Shown: positions 40,168 through 48,732 of the stretch, one piece after another
Position numbering within the stretch: the stretch's first letter is position 1
Layout of the letters: each line of letters starts with the position of its first letter
Assembly (NCBI RefSeq): GCF_003955755.1
Contig: NZ_CP034465.1
Location: 2,660,001-2,724,000 of the forward strand
Origin: Jeotgalibaca ciconiae
GTDB taxonomy: Bacteria > Bacillota > Bacilli > Lactobacillales > Aerococcaceae
Direction of reading: 5' to 3'
DNA: 64,000 nt
Program-made: the position numbers and the translations under genes
The notes under the pieces: generated by a model
Told to the model about the DNA's origin: nothing
Databases searched by the model: none
The model's input: only the letters and a program-made list of their open reading frames with translations

Positions 40168-40773
40168 TTAATGGATATACTCATCGCATTTTGGATTTCT
40201 CGGGGAGCAAATATTTCGACCAAAGAAAATAAGGGCATGATGTGCTTGATTCCAAAGTTCTTTTGGAAGAATATCTGTGACAATTTTTTCAATTTGAAGT
40301 GGTGTTGCATTTTGAGGTACAATGTCATGATGTTTACATACTCGTGATACATGAGTATCCACTGGGAATGCCGGGATATCAAATCCAACGCTTAGTATCA
40401 CATTGGCAGTCTTACGTCCAACGCCAGCTAATGACTCCAAATCTTTCCGGTTGTTTGGAACTTCTCCATTAAAATTTGCAATCAGTTGATTACTACATTG
40501 ATAGATATGTTTGGCTTTGTTACGGTATAAGCCGATGGACCGGATATAAGGTTCGATCTCCTCTGGTGAAGACGCAGCAAATGCTTCCGGATTCGGGAAG
40601 CGTTCGAACAGAGCACCTGTAACCTTGTTTACAGCAAGGTCTGTAGTCTGAGCGCTGAGCATGACCGCGATCATTAATTCAAAGTTATTTGTATATTTTA
40701 ATATCGTTTTCGCATCAGGATATAATGCAATGATTTGTTCGAGAATATCCCGAGCTCTTTTTTTAGATAGCAT
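40168..40773 (-). CDS. nth: Endonuclease III with shortened C-terminus
   Basis: 201 residues. DNA glycosylase/AP lyase for oxidised pyrimidines. The HhH motif ESLAGVGRKTANVILS holds the catalytic Lys, and FPVDTHVSRVCK the catalytic Asp. The C-terminus ends NICSPRNPKCDEYIH: the first two cluster Cys (C-x6-C) are present, the third is Tyr, and the protein stops before the fourth. Full-length homologues are about 210-220 residues with all four. It may be a cluster-less or damaged enzyme. Confidence 0.9.
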   Translation of the reverse strand: MLSKKRARDILEQIIALYPDAKTILKYTNNFELMIAVMLSAQTTDLAVNKVTGALFERFPNPEAFAASSPEEIEPYIRSIGLYRNKAKHIYQCSNQLIANFNGEVPNNRKDLESLAGVGRKTANVILSVGFDIPAFPVDTHVSRVCKHHDIVPQNATPLQIEKIVTDILPKELWNQAHHALIFFGRNICSPRNPKCDEYIH

Positions 40774-40868
40774 GTTTGAATCACCTTAGTTAAAATTATA
40801 GTAGAACTAATTCGATTATAACATGAGGAACTTCTTTTTTGGGGGAAAGAATAATCTAGAATCGGAAC

Positions 40869-40925
40869 ATATGCTATGATTCGCTATATAGTGAATTATA
40901 TGCTATGATTCACTATATAGCGAAT
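40869..40925. promoter_or_regulatory. Paired palindromic operator upstream of satD
   Basis: ATTCGCTATATAGTGAAT (40879-40896) and ATTCACTATATAGCGAAT (40908-40925) are each near-palindromes and exact reverse complements of each other. Both follow a direct repeat TATGCTATGATTC, giving a 29-base period. It ends 22 bases before the satD ATG and overlaps likely promoter sequence. Confidence 0.7.
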
Positions 40926-40947
40926 CATTTTTTAAAGGAGTGGGAAA

Positions 40948-41634
40948 ATGACAAAGAAACAGGAAGAAATTCTGTATGCAGCCATTATAGGGGATATCAA
41001 AGATTCTCGTAAAATTTCTGACAGGAAAAAAGTACAGGAGAAATTTCGTTCCGTTTTACAAAAAATAAATGAAAAATATGCAGAGGATATCGCTTCTGAA
41101 TTCATGATCACTTTAGGAGACAGTTTCCAAGGGTTGCTAAAAAACAAGCAAGTGATTTTAACCATTATTTTTGAAATCGAATTGGCTATGGCTCCCGTCT
41201 CCTTCCGGTTTGGTATTGGCTTAGGTGCTATCAGTACGGATATTCAGCGAGATAATTCGATGGAAATGGATGGTGCTGCCTACCACCGTGCAAGAAAAAT
41301 GATTGAAACCATTGAGGAAAACGAGAAAAAATATACACAAAGTGAGACCAATACGATGATTCTTTCCGGAGAAGGCGATCAGCAAACAGATCAGCTATTG
41401 AATACTATTTTGTCTTTGGCAACAGCCTTGAAGTCCAAGTGGTCTGATCGACAAAAAGAAATCATTTATGTTTATTTCACCCATGGAGAAAACCAGTATA
41501 AAACAGCAGAAAATTTGGGAATTGGGCAATCGAGCGTGAATAAAGCCTTAAATATAGCGAAGTACTATACTTATAAAACGGCATTACTAAATGCTAGTGA
41601 CTTTTTAGCTCTGAATTTTAAGGAGGGTGATTAA
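40948..41634 (+). CDS. SatD family protein
   Basis: 228 residues. The N-terminal domain has AAIIGDIKDSRKI, GDSFQGLL and SFRFGIGLGAIST; the C-terminal ~65 residues look like a helix-turn-helix (WSDRQKEIIYVYF, TAENLGIGQSSVNKALNIAKYY), so it may bind DNA. SatD proteins are linked to acid response in streptococci (satCDE). AAAGGAG precedes the ATG. It is directly followed by a DUF3307 gene, the usual partner. The tandem palindromes upstream could be its own operator. Confidence 0.85.
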   Translation: MTKKQEEILYAAIIGDIKDSRKISDRKKVQEKFRSVLQKINEKYAEDIASEFMITLGDSFQGLLKNKQVILTIIFEIELAMAPVSFRFGIGLGAISTDIQRDNSMEMDGAAYHRARKMIETIEENEKKYTQSETNTMILSGEGDQQTDQLLNTILSLATALKSKWSDRQKEIIYVYFTHGENQYKTAENLGIGQSSVNKALNIAKYYTYKTALLNASDFLALNFKEGD

Positions 41635-42384
41635 GTGGATAAAGAAGTATGGTTGTTACTGTTTATTGGGCATGTCTTAGGTGACTTTTATTTTCAATCT
41701 TCCTCATTAGCGAAAGCAAAAGAAACATCTGTTAAGAAATTACGACTCCATTGTCTTCTCTATTTGGTTGCTATGGTGGGAGTAACGTTAGCTGTTTTTA
41801 ATTGGTCCTTATTTAGTGTGGCTATAGTCGTCTCAGTCCTGCACTTCGTGATTGACGGTCTAAAATTCTTACTTACAAAATATGTTTCTATTAAAAAAGA
41901 TAAAAATGCTACGATTTTTCTAGCAGATCAAGGATTACATATTCTTGTCTTACTTCTAGCAGCTGGCTATATCAAGATACATTCGATAGAAATAGACTAT
42001 GTTACAGGATTAGAATTCTTAATAAATATGTTTGACTTGGATATGGAGCATCTTTTATCTTGGATACTGATTCTGCTAGTACTGGTCCAGCCATGCAGCA
42101 TCGTTATAAAAAAAGTATTGAATCGCTATCGTCCAATGAATGAAGAACAATTGGATGAAGGTGTGCCAAATGCCGGAGCCTTGATTGGCATTCTGGAGCG
42201 TTTATTTATCTTGCTAATGCTGTATGTGAACCAATTTACTGCTATTGGATTTGTTCTAACAGCCAAATCTATTGCGAGATACAATAAAATTTCAGAAAAT
42301 CCACAATTTGCAGAGTATTATCTATTAGGAACACTCATGAGCACCTTACTGATTATTATAAGTTACTTCCTAATTTTCTTATGA
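41635..42384 (+). CDS. DUF3307 family membrane protein
   Basis: 249 residues with about six transmembrane helices. The N-terminal part has LLFIGHVLGDFYFQSS and LHCLLYLVAM, then LHFVIDGLKFLL and ADQGLHILVLLL: conserved His/Asp/Gln residues typical of DUF3307. The start is GTG adjoining the satD stop, with AAGGAGGG upstream. Function is unknown; the pairing with SatD is conserved in Firmicutes. Confidence 0.85.
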   Translation: MDKEVWLLLFIGHVLGDFYFQSSSLAKAKETSVKKLRLHCLLYLVAMVGVTLAVFNWSLFSVAIVVSVLHFVIDGLKFLLTKYVSIKKDKNATIFLADQGLHILVLLLAAGYIKIHSIEIDYVTGLEFLINMFDLDMEHLLSWILILLVLVQPCSIVIKKVLNRYRPMNEEQLDEGVPNAGALIGILERLFILLMLYVNQFTAIGFVLTAKSIARYNKISENPQFAEYYLLGTLMSTLLIIISYFLIFL

Positions 42385-42573
42385 TTCATCTTAGAGGCAA
42401 TGATGACATTAGATTCATTTTGAAACGAATCATTGGAGACGCTAGAAGAAAGATAAATCAAGAAATCAGTGTGGCACATGTATGACGAGTAAAGGTATAA
42501 TATAAGTGAAAGAGAAAGAAGAAACGGTGTAGAATGTTTTTTCTTTCATATCGCAAAGGAGTGTCACACATTT

Positions 42574-43602
42574 ATGTTTAAAAAAGAAGCAACGATTTCA
42601 TTTTTAGAAGAATTACTTTCCATTAACAGCCCATCAGGCTTTACAAAAAATGCGATTGATTTTTTAAGGGAAACAATCGAATCAATTGGTTATGAAACAA
42701 TGGATACCCCTAAAGGAAACTTGATTGTTCATGTAGATGGAAAGGATCGTCATCAAACTCGTGGTTTAAGCGCACACGTTGATACTTTAGGATTAATGGT
42801 CCGTTCCATTAACAGTGATGGAACATTAGCTTTGACTAAATTAGGTGGTCCATTAACACCAACACTAGATGGTGAATACTGTGAAATCATTACACGAGAT
42901 GGGAAAGTTTATACGGGAACAATCTTATCCAATTCACCTTCTATTCACGTATTCAAAGATGCATCTACAAAGGAACGTGATGTAGACAATCTGGTTGTTA
43001 AAATCGATGAACGTGTAAAGGAAGAAGAGGATGTACAAAAACTTGGTATCCAAAATGGCGATATCATTGCCTATGACCCTAAAGTGATGGTGACTGATTC
43101 TGGTTTTATTAAGTCACGATTTTTAGATGATAAAGCTTCTGTAGCCATTCTGGTGAGTATTTTAAAAATGCTGAAAGAAGAAGGCATAGTGCCAACTACA
43201 AATTTGAAGTTCATTTTTTCAACATATGAAGAAGTGGGTCATGGAGCTGCTTGGATTCCTGAAGATATTACCGAACTCTTAGCTGTTGATATGGGATGTA
43301 TCGGACTTGATTTAGACTGTACGGAATATGACGTTTCCATTTGTGCCAAAGATTCATCTGGTCCTTATGATTATGAAATGACAACGCGTTTAATTAACTT
43401 TGCTAAGGACAAAGAGTTAGATTTCGCTGTTGATATTTACCCAATGTATGGAAGTGATGCATCCGCAGCGCTGAGTGGTGGCGCAAATATCAGAGCAGCG
43501 CTTATTGGACCAGGGGTTGCAAGCAGCCATGGTATGGAACGAACTCATGTGGATGCGATTGAAAACACATTTAAGTTGATTCAAGAATATATTCAAAATT
43601 AA
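42574..43602 (+). CDS. M42 family metallopeptidase
   Basis: 342 residues of the M42 glutamyl aminopeptidase/endoglucanase family. Metal ligands are seen in LSAHVDTLGLMV, RFLDDKASVAIL, FSTYEEVGHGA (catalytic and metal Glu), VDMGC and the late ERTHVDAIENT His. A co-catalytic dinuclear aminopeptidase acting on peptides is likely. Lone gene with AAGGAG upstream and a terminator downstream. Confidence 0.92.
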   Translation: MFKKEATISFLEELLSINSPSGFTKNAIDFLRETIESIGYETMDTPKGNLIVHVDGKDRHQTRGLSAHVDTLGLMVRSINSDGTLALTKLGGPLTPTLDGEYCEIITRDGKVYTGTILSNSPSIHVFKDASTKERDVDNLVVKIDERVKEEEDVQKLGIQNGDIIAYDPKVMVTDSGFIKSRFLDDKASVAILVSILKMLKEEGIVPTTNLKFIFSTYEEVGHGAAWIPEDITELLAVDMGCIGLDLDCTEYDVSICAKDSSGPYDYEMTTRLINFAKDKELDFAVDIYPMYGSDASAALSGGANIRAALIGPGVASSHGMERTHVDAIENTFKLIQEYIQN

Positions 43603-43620
43603 TTGTATATAAGATATCCT

Positions 43621-43647
43621 AAAGGCCTCTTAAGCGAGGTCTTTTTT
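43621..43647 (+). terminator. Terminator after M42 peptidase
   Basis: AGGCCTC and GAGGTCT arms (one G-T wobble) around TTAAGC, then six Ts. Confidence 0.8.
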
Positions 43648-43760
43648 ACGTTTTCTAAATAAGCTGTTTTAACGATGTTTAGTAGACGCTTACTCATTAA
43701 CAAGTTTGAAATCGTCTTAGAATCTCTTAAAATGTCGTCTCGAATAATCGATGAATACAT

Positions 43761-43784
43761 GATACACAATTCCAATTGTGTATC
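43761..43784. promoter_or_regulatory. Perfect 24-base palindrome
   Basis: GATACACAATT-CC-AATTGTGTATC, 11-base arms with a 2-base centre, in the 355-base gap before the mini recombinase. It has no T-run, so it is more like a protein-binding operator or recombination site than a terminator. Confidence 0.5.
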
Positions 43785-43958
43785 CTAGGAAATATTGCTA
43801 TAACAATGGAAAATATGGTACATTATAGATGCAAAAAGTGATTCTTTGTCAAAAAAACGCTTTCTAAGCATAAAAATTAGCATGATAAGAGTCTACAGCT
43901 AGATTAATAATGAAAGTTCAATAAATCACAAGATAAGAATATAAAGGAATCGATATCC

Positions 43959-44513
43959 ATGAATTTTACATATCCAATCAAGCAAAAAAAGCAACTTAAA
44001 AATCTAATGGAAGTATATCCGTCCAATTCGAAAAATCGGCTACTCTTAGAATTCGGTTTGCGTACCGGTTTACGTATCAGCGACATTCTGAGTTTCAAAG
44101 TCGGGGATGTACACAAGCGAGAATATGTATGGGTACAAGAAAAGAAAACGAAAAAGAAGAAAATGATTTATTTACATCCCAAGTTGAGGCAATCCATTAA
44201 ATTATATGCTAAAACAGAAAAACTAAGCTCGAATGATTATTTGTTTTATTCGGAGAAAAATCCATCAAAGCCCATCCAACGTATGCAAGCTCACCGCATC
44301 ATCTCTTATGCCGGTGATATGATTGGGATTACGCCATTAAGCGCCCACTCCCTGAGAAAGACCTTCGGATACTGGTCTTATAAGCAGGGGATAGACATCA
44401 GTTTATTGCAAACCATTTTTCAGCATTCATCTCAAGCTGTCACATTACGATATATTGGTATTACCCAGGAAAGCATTAATAAGGTTTACGAAACAGTTGA
44501 CATGGGATTCTAA
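43959..44513 (+). CDS. Minimal tyrosine recombinase (catalytic domain only)
   Basis: 184 residues. All catalytic residues are visible: Arg in GLRTGLRISDIL, Lys in the KKTKKKKMIYL hairpin, His and Arg in AHSLRKTFG, second His in FQHSSQAV and nucleophile Tyr in TLRYIGIT. It lacks the N-terminal core-binding domain of XerC-type enzymes (compare the 304-residue xerC here). It is not flanked by a recognisable phage or transposon. It could be an inversion enzyme, an orphan integrase or a domesticated gene. Confidence 0.8.
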   Translation: MNFTYPIKQKKQLKNLMEVYPSNSKNRLLLEFGLRTGLRISDILSFKVGDVHKREYVWVQEKKTKKKKMIYLHPKLRQSIKLYAKTEKLSSNDYLFYSEKNPSKPIQRMQAHRIISYAGDMIGITPLSAHSLRKTFGYWSYKQGIDISLLQTIFQHSSQAVTLRYIGITQESINKVYETVDMGF

Positions 44514-44591
44514 ACTTTATAGACCTACTAGTTTAAGAATTACAAAAACCCAGCCATTGATTTTTGAACACAAGAATAAGGAGGAAACGAT

Positions 44592-45338
44592 GTGAACAAA
44601 ATAAATAAATCTTATATTGATAAATTAACGAATTTTATTAAGATATCGTTCCTCCTTACTCTATTTATTTTTATAATTTGTGATACATCAGCTTTATCAA
44701 CCACTCACGTTTCCAACCAAGATCAATACGCATTCCTGTTTGATTACTTAGAGGGAAACCTTTTAGACAGTGAACTTGTAGAGGTTAGAGCAGTAACCCA
44801 TGCAGAAAAAATCGTGAGCCCAATAAGCAAAAAAACTAAAGCTATAAACGATAAAATGGAGTTCTCAGTGTATACTTATATGCATGATGATGGTACTGAT
44901 ATTAATTCTCATACTATTATTGATTATTCTTTTAAAGAGCCGATGAAGGTCAAGTACAACGACTCTTTAAGTGTTAAAATAGGGGGCTACCTCCGACCAA
45001 TCACTCCCATAAGTAGTATCATGCTTACTAAGTCAAATGTGGATGAAGATTGGGAAATTGTTAAGAAACCGACCCCAGTTATGAATTCTCTACAAAGTTT
45101 TACTTTAGAAGGTGACGAACTCGCTAATTCTGATTCCTATTCACGTGTTTTGATTGATATCCCAGCTTATGTTAACCCTGAAGCTACAGACAATATTCTT
45201 CCTGAATTTCAAATAAATTATGTAAGTGATTCTAGTATCTATTTCAACCTTTCTGGTCTGCAAATGTTATTGATTGGAATAATCATTCTAGTGTTACTTC
45301 CTATCTTTATTAAATTCATCTTACGACGTTTTGATTGA
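44592..45338 (+). CDS. Membrane-anchored extracellular protein, unknown
   Basis: 248 residues, with one hydrophobic helix at ~17-35 and another at ~222-243 followed by a basic tail (KFILRRFD), so the ~185-residue middle domain lies outside. The start is GTG with AAGGAGG 6-7 bases upstream. No family recognised. It follows the mini recombinase at the edge of the accessory island. Confidence 0.6.
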   Translation: MNKINKSYIDKLTNFIKISFLLTLFIFIICDTSALSTTHVSNQDQYAFLFDYLEGNLLDSELVEVRAVTHAEKIVSPISKKTKAINDKMEFSVYTYMHDDGTDINSHTIIDYSFKEPMKVKYNDSLSVKIGGYLRPITPISSIMLTKSNVDEDWEIVKKPTPVMNSLQSFTLEGDELANSDSYSRVLIDIPAYVNPEATDNILPEFQINYVSDSSIYFNLSGLQMLLIGIIILVLLPIFIKFILRRFD

Positions 45339-45672
45339 ATGTAGAAAAAAATTTTTAGTTAAAAAGAAGGCAGATTTATCGCAGACCCTTAATAAGGGTT
45401 TCCTAATAATATTAACATCGATTGAAACAGCCTTAGAAAGTAAAATCAGTAAATCGAAAAGTTAGAATAGAGTTAATATTTTTCAGAAAAACCCAATAGG
45501 GTATACCCTATTAGTTTTTTCTGAAAGCAGTTATATCATGGGATTAAAAAGCACAATAGGGTGGCACAAAATTGGAATGTAAAAGTATGGTGATTCAAAT
45601 TCATTTTTAGTGACATAACATTATTGTTGTATGAAGCGTGAATGATGTTATAATGATTATGAGGTGAACGAT
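45339..45672. other. Non-coding stretch with long hairpin, leading to a decayed AbiE locus
   Basis: Contains the palindrome AATAGGGTATACCCTATT (45495-45512), which lies inside a longer stem TTTCAGAAAAA (45481-45491) with TTTTTTCTGAAA (45514-45526), an intrinsic-terminator-like shape. The 45640-45672 part contains TATAAT and GAGGTGAACG, the promoter and ribosome site of the abiEi relic. No other coding signal was seen. Confidence 0.5.
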
Positions 45673-46257
45673 ATGATTCAATCCAAACTTACACAATTAT
45701 TTATTGATAACAATGGTATCTTGATGGCGAAACAAACGGGTTTCGATGATTCTACTTTAAGGAAAGCAGTAGAACGTGACGATATTAAAAAGCACTCTAG
45801 AGGTATTTATTTGTTAGATGAATCACATTAAGATGATCTTTATATCCTTCAATTGAAATATCCTAAAAGTGTTTATTCTCATGAAACAGCTGTCATGCTG
45901 CACTGGTTAACTACCAATTATCCATTTCTTTATCACATGTCATTTCCAAGAGGTTACCACCTGGTTTCTGCTGAACAGCAGAGCATCAAGCCTTACTATC
46001 TATCTAGTAAAGAGTTAGATGAAGAATATGTTGTTGAATTGAATAGTTGGGATAGTAATCCATTAAGAGTAACCAACTTAGAAAAAACAATGATTGATAT
46101 GCTCCGATATGAAAATGTGACACCTGGACTAGTCGATGAAATGGTAGATGATTACTTAGATAGGGAGGATAGGAATCTTGAACGTTTAGAAACGTATGCA
46201 AAAAGATTTAAAATCGAGAAATTAGTTGAAGAGAGGATTTTGTCTGCTGTTCAGTAA
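45673..46257 (+). pseudogene. AbiEi-type antitoxin with nonsense mutation
   Basis: Conceptual protein of 194 residues. The N-terminal winged helix reads GILMAKQTGFDDSTLRKAVE and SRGIYLL, followed by the AbiEi C-terminal domain (YPKSVYSHETAVMLHWLT, FPRGYHLVSAEQQ, RVTNLEKTMIDMLRY). The frame stays open except for one TAA at 45829-45831, where TTA (Leu) would be expected (ESH-stop-DDLYILQL). AbiEi represses and neutralises the AbiEii nucleotidyltransferase toxin in abortive infection. The toxin gene downstream is also broken. Confidence 0.8.
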
Positions 46258-46264
46258 GCAAAAA

Positions 46265-46440
46265 ATGAAAAACTTAATTCAAGGAAAGTGGATTGCCCGC
46301 TCAACAACTTTATGGTCTATTTGCCATGGAACACTTCGTTTCTCATTTGAATAAAACGAAGTATTCAGATCATTTAGCAGAAGAATCGGCAGGATATTCG
46401 GCAATCAGTTGGAACAAGAGTTGATCCAGCAAGGAAATGT
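46265..46440 (+). pseudogene. AbiEii-type toxin, frameshifted N-terminal relic
   Basis: Starts MKNLIQGK in one frame, then QQLYGLFAMEHFVSHLNK and TKYSDHL in another: the N-terminal segment of AbiEii nucleotidyltransferases, which precedes the missing catalytic GS-x10-D motif. Only about 50 residues remain. It directly follows the abiEi relic, in the normal order. Confidence 0.65.
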
Positions 46441-46469
46441 TGTCATGAACCCCGCAGCTTCGGCTATCT

Positions 46470-46628
46470 CTAAAAGTAAGAAACTATTTGGCTAAATTTG
46501 AGAAGCCAATCGAGTCCATAAATTCTTTTACTACTATACAAACTAGAATCCGTAGAGAGATTTCCACTAGTATTAGTTACCACCATTTTTAAGTTGAAAT
46601 TTACGCGTTTTTCATGTAATGTAGCCAT
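46470..46628 (-). pseudogene. N-terminal relic of an IS1380-type transposase
   Basis: Minus strand: MATLHEKRVNFNLKMVVTNT then NLSTDSSL, and after a frameshift VVKEFMDSIGFSNLAK. This is the typical start of IS1380-family transposases. Upstream, to about 46742, lie a GGGGTTCT hairpin and CCTTACAATAG, the likely IS end. The rest of the element is gone. Confidence 0.65.
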
Positions 46629-46836
46629 TGAGAGAACCCCTTTCTTGGTTTAGTTTAGTCGCCTTAACCATAACAGATTGGGGTTCTTTTTTACACCCCA
46701 AAGGTGTGGAAAAGTCCATGAAACAGAGGCTCTATTGTAAGGTTTTTGAAAGTTTTCAGAAAAATTATGAATTATTCAGGTTACAAAATAACGGGCTCCT
46801 ATTAGTTTTCTTCTCAGTTGAAAATTATAGTATTTC

Positions 46837-47118
46837 TTACATATCGTTTAACAACAGGGTTATAGGTAAAATTTGAATGAAAATAAATGTGGAGGGAACT
46901 AACAAAAATAACCATTTCGATTTTTCTTTGAAAAGATTAATACAACAGATGATGCCAGCTCCTGTCATTGTCCACCATATTGTATCAAAAAACACATATG
47001 GCAGAGAAAAACTGTTAGTAAAATATAGTGCCAATACAACCATATGAAGAACTACTATAAATCCATTATTTAATTTCTTTTTTTTAGATTGACGATAAAA
47101 GATACAAAAAACATACAA
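46837..47118 (-). CDS. Small membrane protein, possibly 5'-truncated by IS30
   Basis: 93 residues with three to four hydrophobic segments (VVLHMVVLALYFTNSF, WWTMTGAGIICCINLF, WLFLLVPSTFIFIQILPI). The start is a TTG without a ribosome site, and the IS30 left end lies about 20 bases upstream, so the original start was probably removed by the insertion. No family recognised. The reading frame itself is credible because of its consistent hydrophobic pattern. Confidence 0.45.
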   Translation of the reverse strand: MYVFCIFYRQSKKKKLNNGFIVVLHMVVLALYFTNSFSLPYVFFDTIWWTMTGAGIICCINLFKEKSKWLFLLVPSTFIFIQILPITLLLNDM

Positions 47119-47139
47119 TATTATAATTCGCCGATTGTA

Positions 47140-48182
47140 AAATTAAGCGAGACAAATAAAAAAATCATTTATGTTACACTCAAATTGTAATTCCGTCGAA
47201 AGAATACAGGGAGAGTGAACATAAATGACCTATACCCATCTTACACCAAATGAACTCGTAATTATAGAGGCATATTTTCATCAAGAAACACCCGTTGCTT
47301 TCGTTGCCAAGAAACTTAAGCGTGGTAGACAGGCCATTTACAATGTTTATCATTTTCTTAAACAAGGAAAAACGGCTCTCGAATACCTCGAACAGTATAA
47401 GAAAAATAAAAAACGTTGTGGAAGAAAGCCGATTGAAATACCCAAAGCAGAAAAAGAATACATCGAAGACAAGACAACTCAAGGCTGGACCCCGGATGTG
47501 ATTGTTGGACGAGGTGAGTTTTCAATTTCATGTTCTGTCCGTACCTTATATCGTCGTTTTAAAAATGGTGAGTTTGATCAAAGTAAGTTACCCATGCAAG
47601 GGAAACGAAAACCAAACGGTCATCAAGAACGTCGTGGAAAACAAGCATTCAAACGAAATATCGCTGAGCGAGAAACGGATTATGCTTCTTTTGAAACAGA
47701 GTTCGGGCATCTAGAAGGCGACACGATTGTCGGTGTCAATCATAAAAGTGCCGTCATCACCCTCGTTGAACGCCTTTCAAAAGTCATTATTGCTTTGAAA
47801 CCTGAAGGTCGTAAAGCAATCGATATTGAAAAAGCAACGAATACTTGGTTTCAATCGGTTCCTAAAAATCTCTTTAAATCGATTACTTTCGATTGTGGTA
47901 AAGAGTTCTCAAATTGGAAAAATATCAGTAATACGAATGATATAGCTATTTATTTCGCAGACCCAGGAACACCATCACAACGAGGTTTAAACGAACACTC
48001 AAATGGTCTCCTTCGAAAAGATGGCCTACCGAAAGAAATGGATTTCAATCAAGTCAATCAGGATTTCATCTCCTCTGTGGCTTCAAAAAGAAATCATATA
48101 CCCAGAAAATCACTGAACTACCAGACACCATTGGAAGTCTTTTTGAGTTATGTAAATGAAGAGCAGTTGTCTCGCTTAATTT
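47140..48182 (+). mobile_element. IS30 family insertion sequence
   Basis: About 1.04 kb between perfect 16-base inverted ends: AAATTAAGCGAGACAA at 47140-47155 and its complement at 48167-48182. The right end overlaps the transposase stop. It carries one intact transposase. Flanking bases do not show an obvious long target duplication; IS30 elements usually duplicate about 2 bases. Confidence 0.88.
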
Positions 48183-48184
48183 GA
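47225..48184 (+). CDS. IS30 family transposase
   Basis: 319 residues. N-terminal helix-turn-helix region (THLTPNELVIIEAYFHQETPV, AKKLKRGRQAIYNVY). The DDE catalytic core shows the first Asp in EGDTIVGVNHKSAVITLVER, the second in KSITFDCGKEFSNW and the Glu in PSQRGLNEHSNGLLRK. The C-terminus (SRLI) is encoded inside the right inverted repeat. It appears intact and probably active. Confidence 0.95.
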   Translation: MTYTHLTPNELVIIEAYFHQETPVAFVAKKLKRGRQAIYNVYHFLKQGKTALEYLEQYKKNKKRCGRKPIEIPKAEKEYIEDKTTQGWTPDVIVGRGEFSISCSVRTLYRRFKNGEFDQSKLPMQGKRKPNGHQERRGKQAFKRNIAERETDYASFETEFGHLEGDTIVGVNHKSAVITLVERLSKVIIALKPEGRKAIDIEKATNTWFQSVPKNLFKSITFDCGKEFSNWKNISNTNDIAIYFADPGTPSQRGLNEHSNGLLRKDGLPKEMDFNQVNQDFISSVASKRNHIPRKSLNYQTPLEVFLSYVNEEQLSRLI

Positions 48185-48350
48185 CAAATAAATATTGTTA
48201 AAAAAAAGCTTACTAATAGATTATTAATATACATTTTCCATCTCTCCTTTTCCAGTATAATACCATATAACCTTTAATTTTTTTATAATACTTGAGCAAC
48301 CTTTGTGAAAACGTTATCATGTGAACGTATTAAAAAAGGAGAGTGAAAGT

Positions 48351-48605
48351 ATGTTTAATTTTTTATTGACTACGATTGCTGCGGTTACGTTGTTTGGCTT
48401 CAACGATACCGAGATACCGATTGAAGATGTAGGTGAAAATGGTAACATAATTTATTTGGCGCCGGATTTAGATTTAAGCACAGGTACGGAAGAGCAAATT
48501 CAAACTTTAAGAGATATTGGTTGGAATTTAGATTCAGAGACATATCATAGAGATTGGTGCTCCAGATGGTTAGGCCACAATTTTATTTATCATAAGCACA
48601 GTTAA
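48351..48605 (+). CDS. Small possibly exported protein, unknown
   Basis: 84 residues with a hydrophobic start (FNFLLTTIAAVTLFGF) and an acidic middle, ending in an aromatic, His-rich tail (WCSRWLGHNFIYHKHS). GGAGAGTG before ATG 48351 favours it over ATG 48321. A terminator follows. No family recognised; a bacteriocin-like role cannot be argued from the sequence. Confidence 0.55.
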   Translation: MFNFLLTTIAAVTLFGFNDTEIPIEDVGENGNIIYLAPDLDLSTGTEEQIQTLRDIGWNLDSETYHRDWCSRWLGHNFIYHKHS

Positions 48606-48638
48606 TCACTTTATTAAAATAGGATTTCAAATTGGAAC

Positions 48639-48675
48639 ATACTCCCTATCATTAGTTTGAAGGGAGTATTTTTTA
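48639..48675 (+). terminator. Terminator after the small ORF
   Basis: ATACTCCCT (48639-48647) pairs with AGGGAGTAT (48661-48669), then Ts. Confidence 0.8.
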
Positions 48676-48732
48676 CTAACATTTTTAGATCAAAATTATA
48701 AATAAAATTGAATATCTCTGTTGTAGGTGGGT

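Noticed and set aside
40086-40388. 100-codon minus-strand ORF overlapping nth
   Set aside because: It runs through the terminator hairpin and out of frame with nth; no ribosome site or family resemblance.
40869-40925. CRISPR-like repeats
   Set aside because: Only two units, palindromic and placed at a promoter, without spacers or cas genes.
46628-46876. Plus-strand ORF of 82 codons
   Set aside because: It is antisense to the IS1380-type end and its hairpin; composition follows the element rather than a protein.
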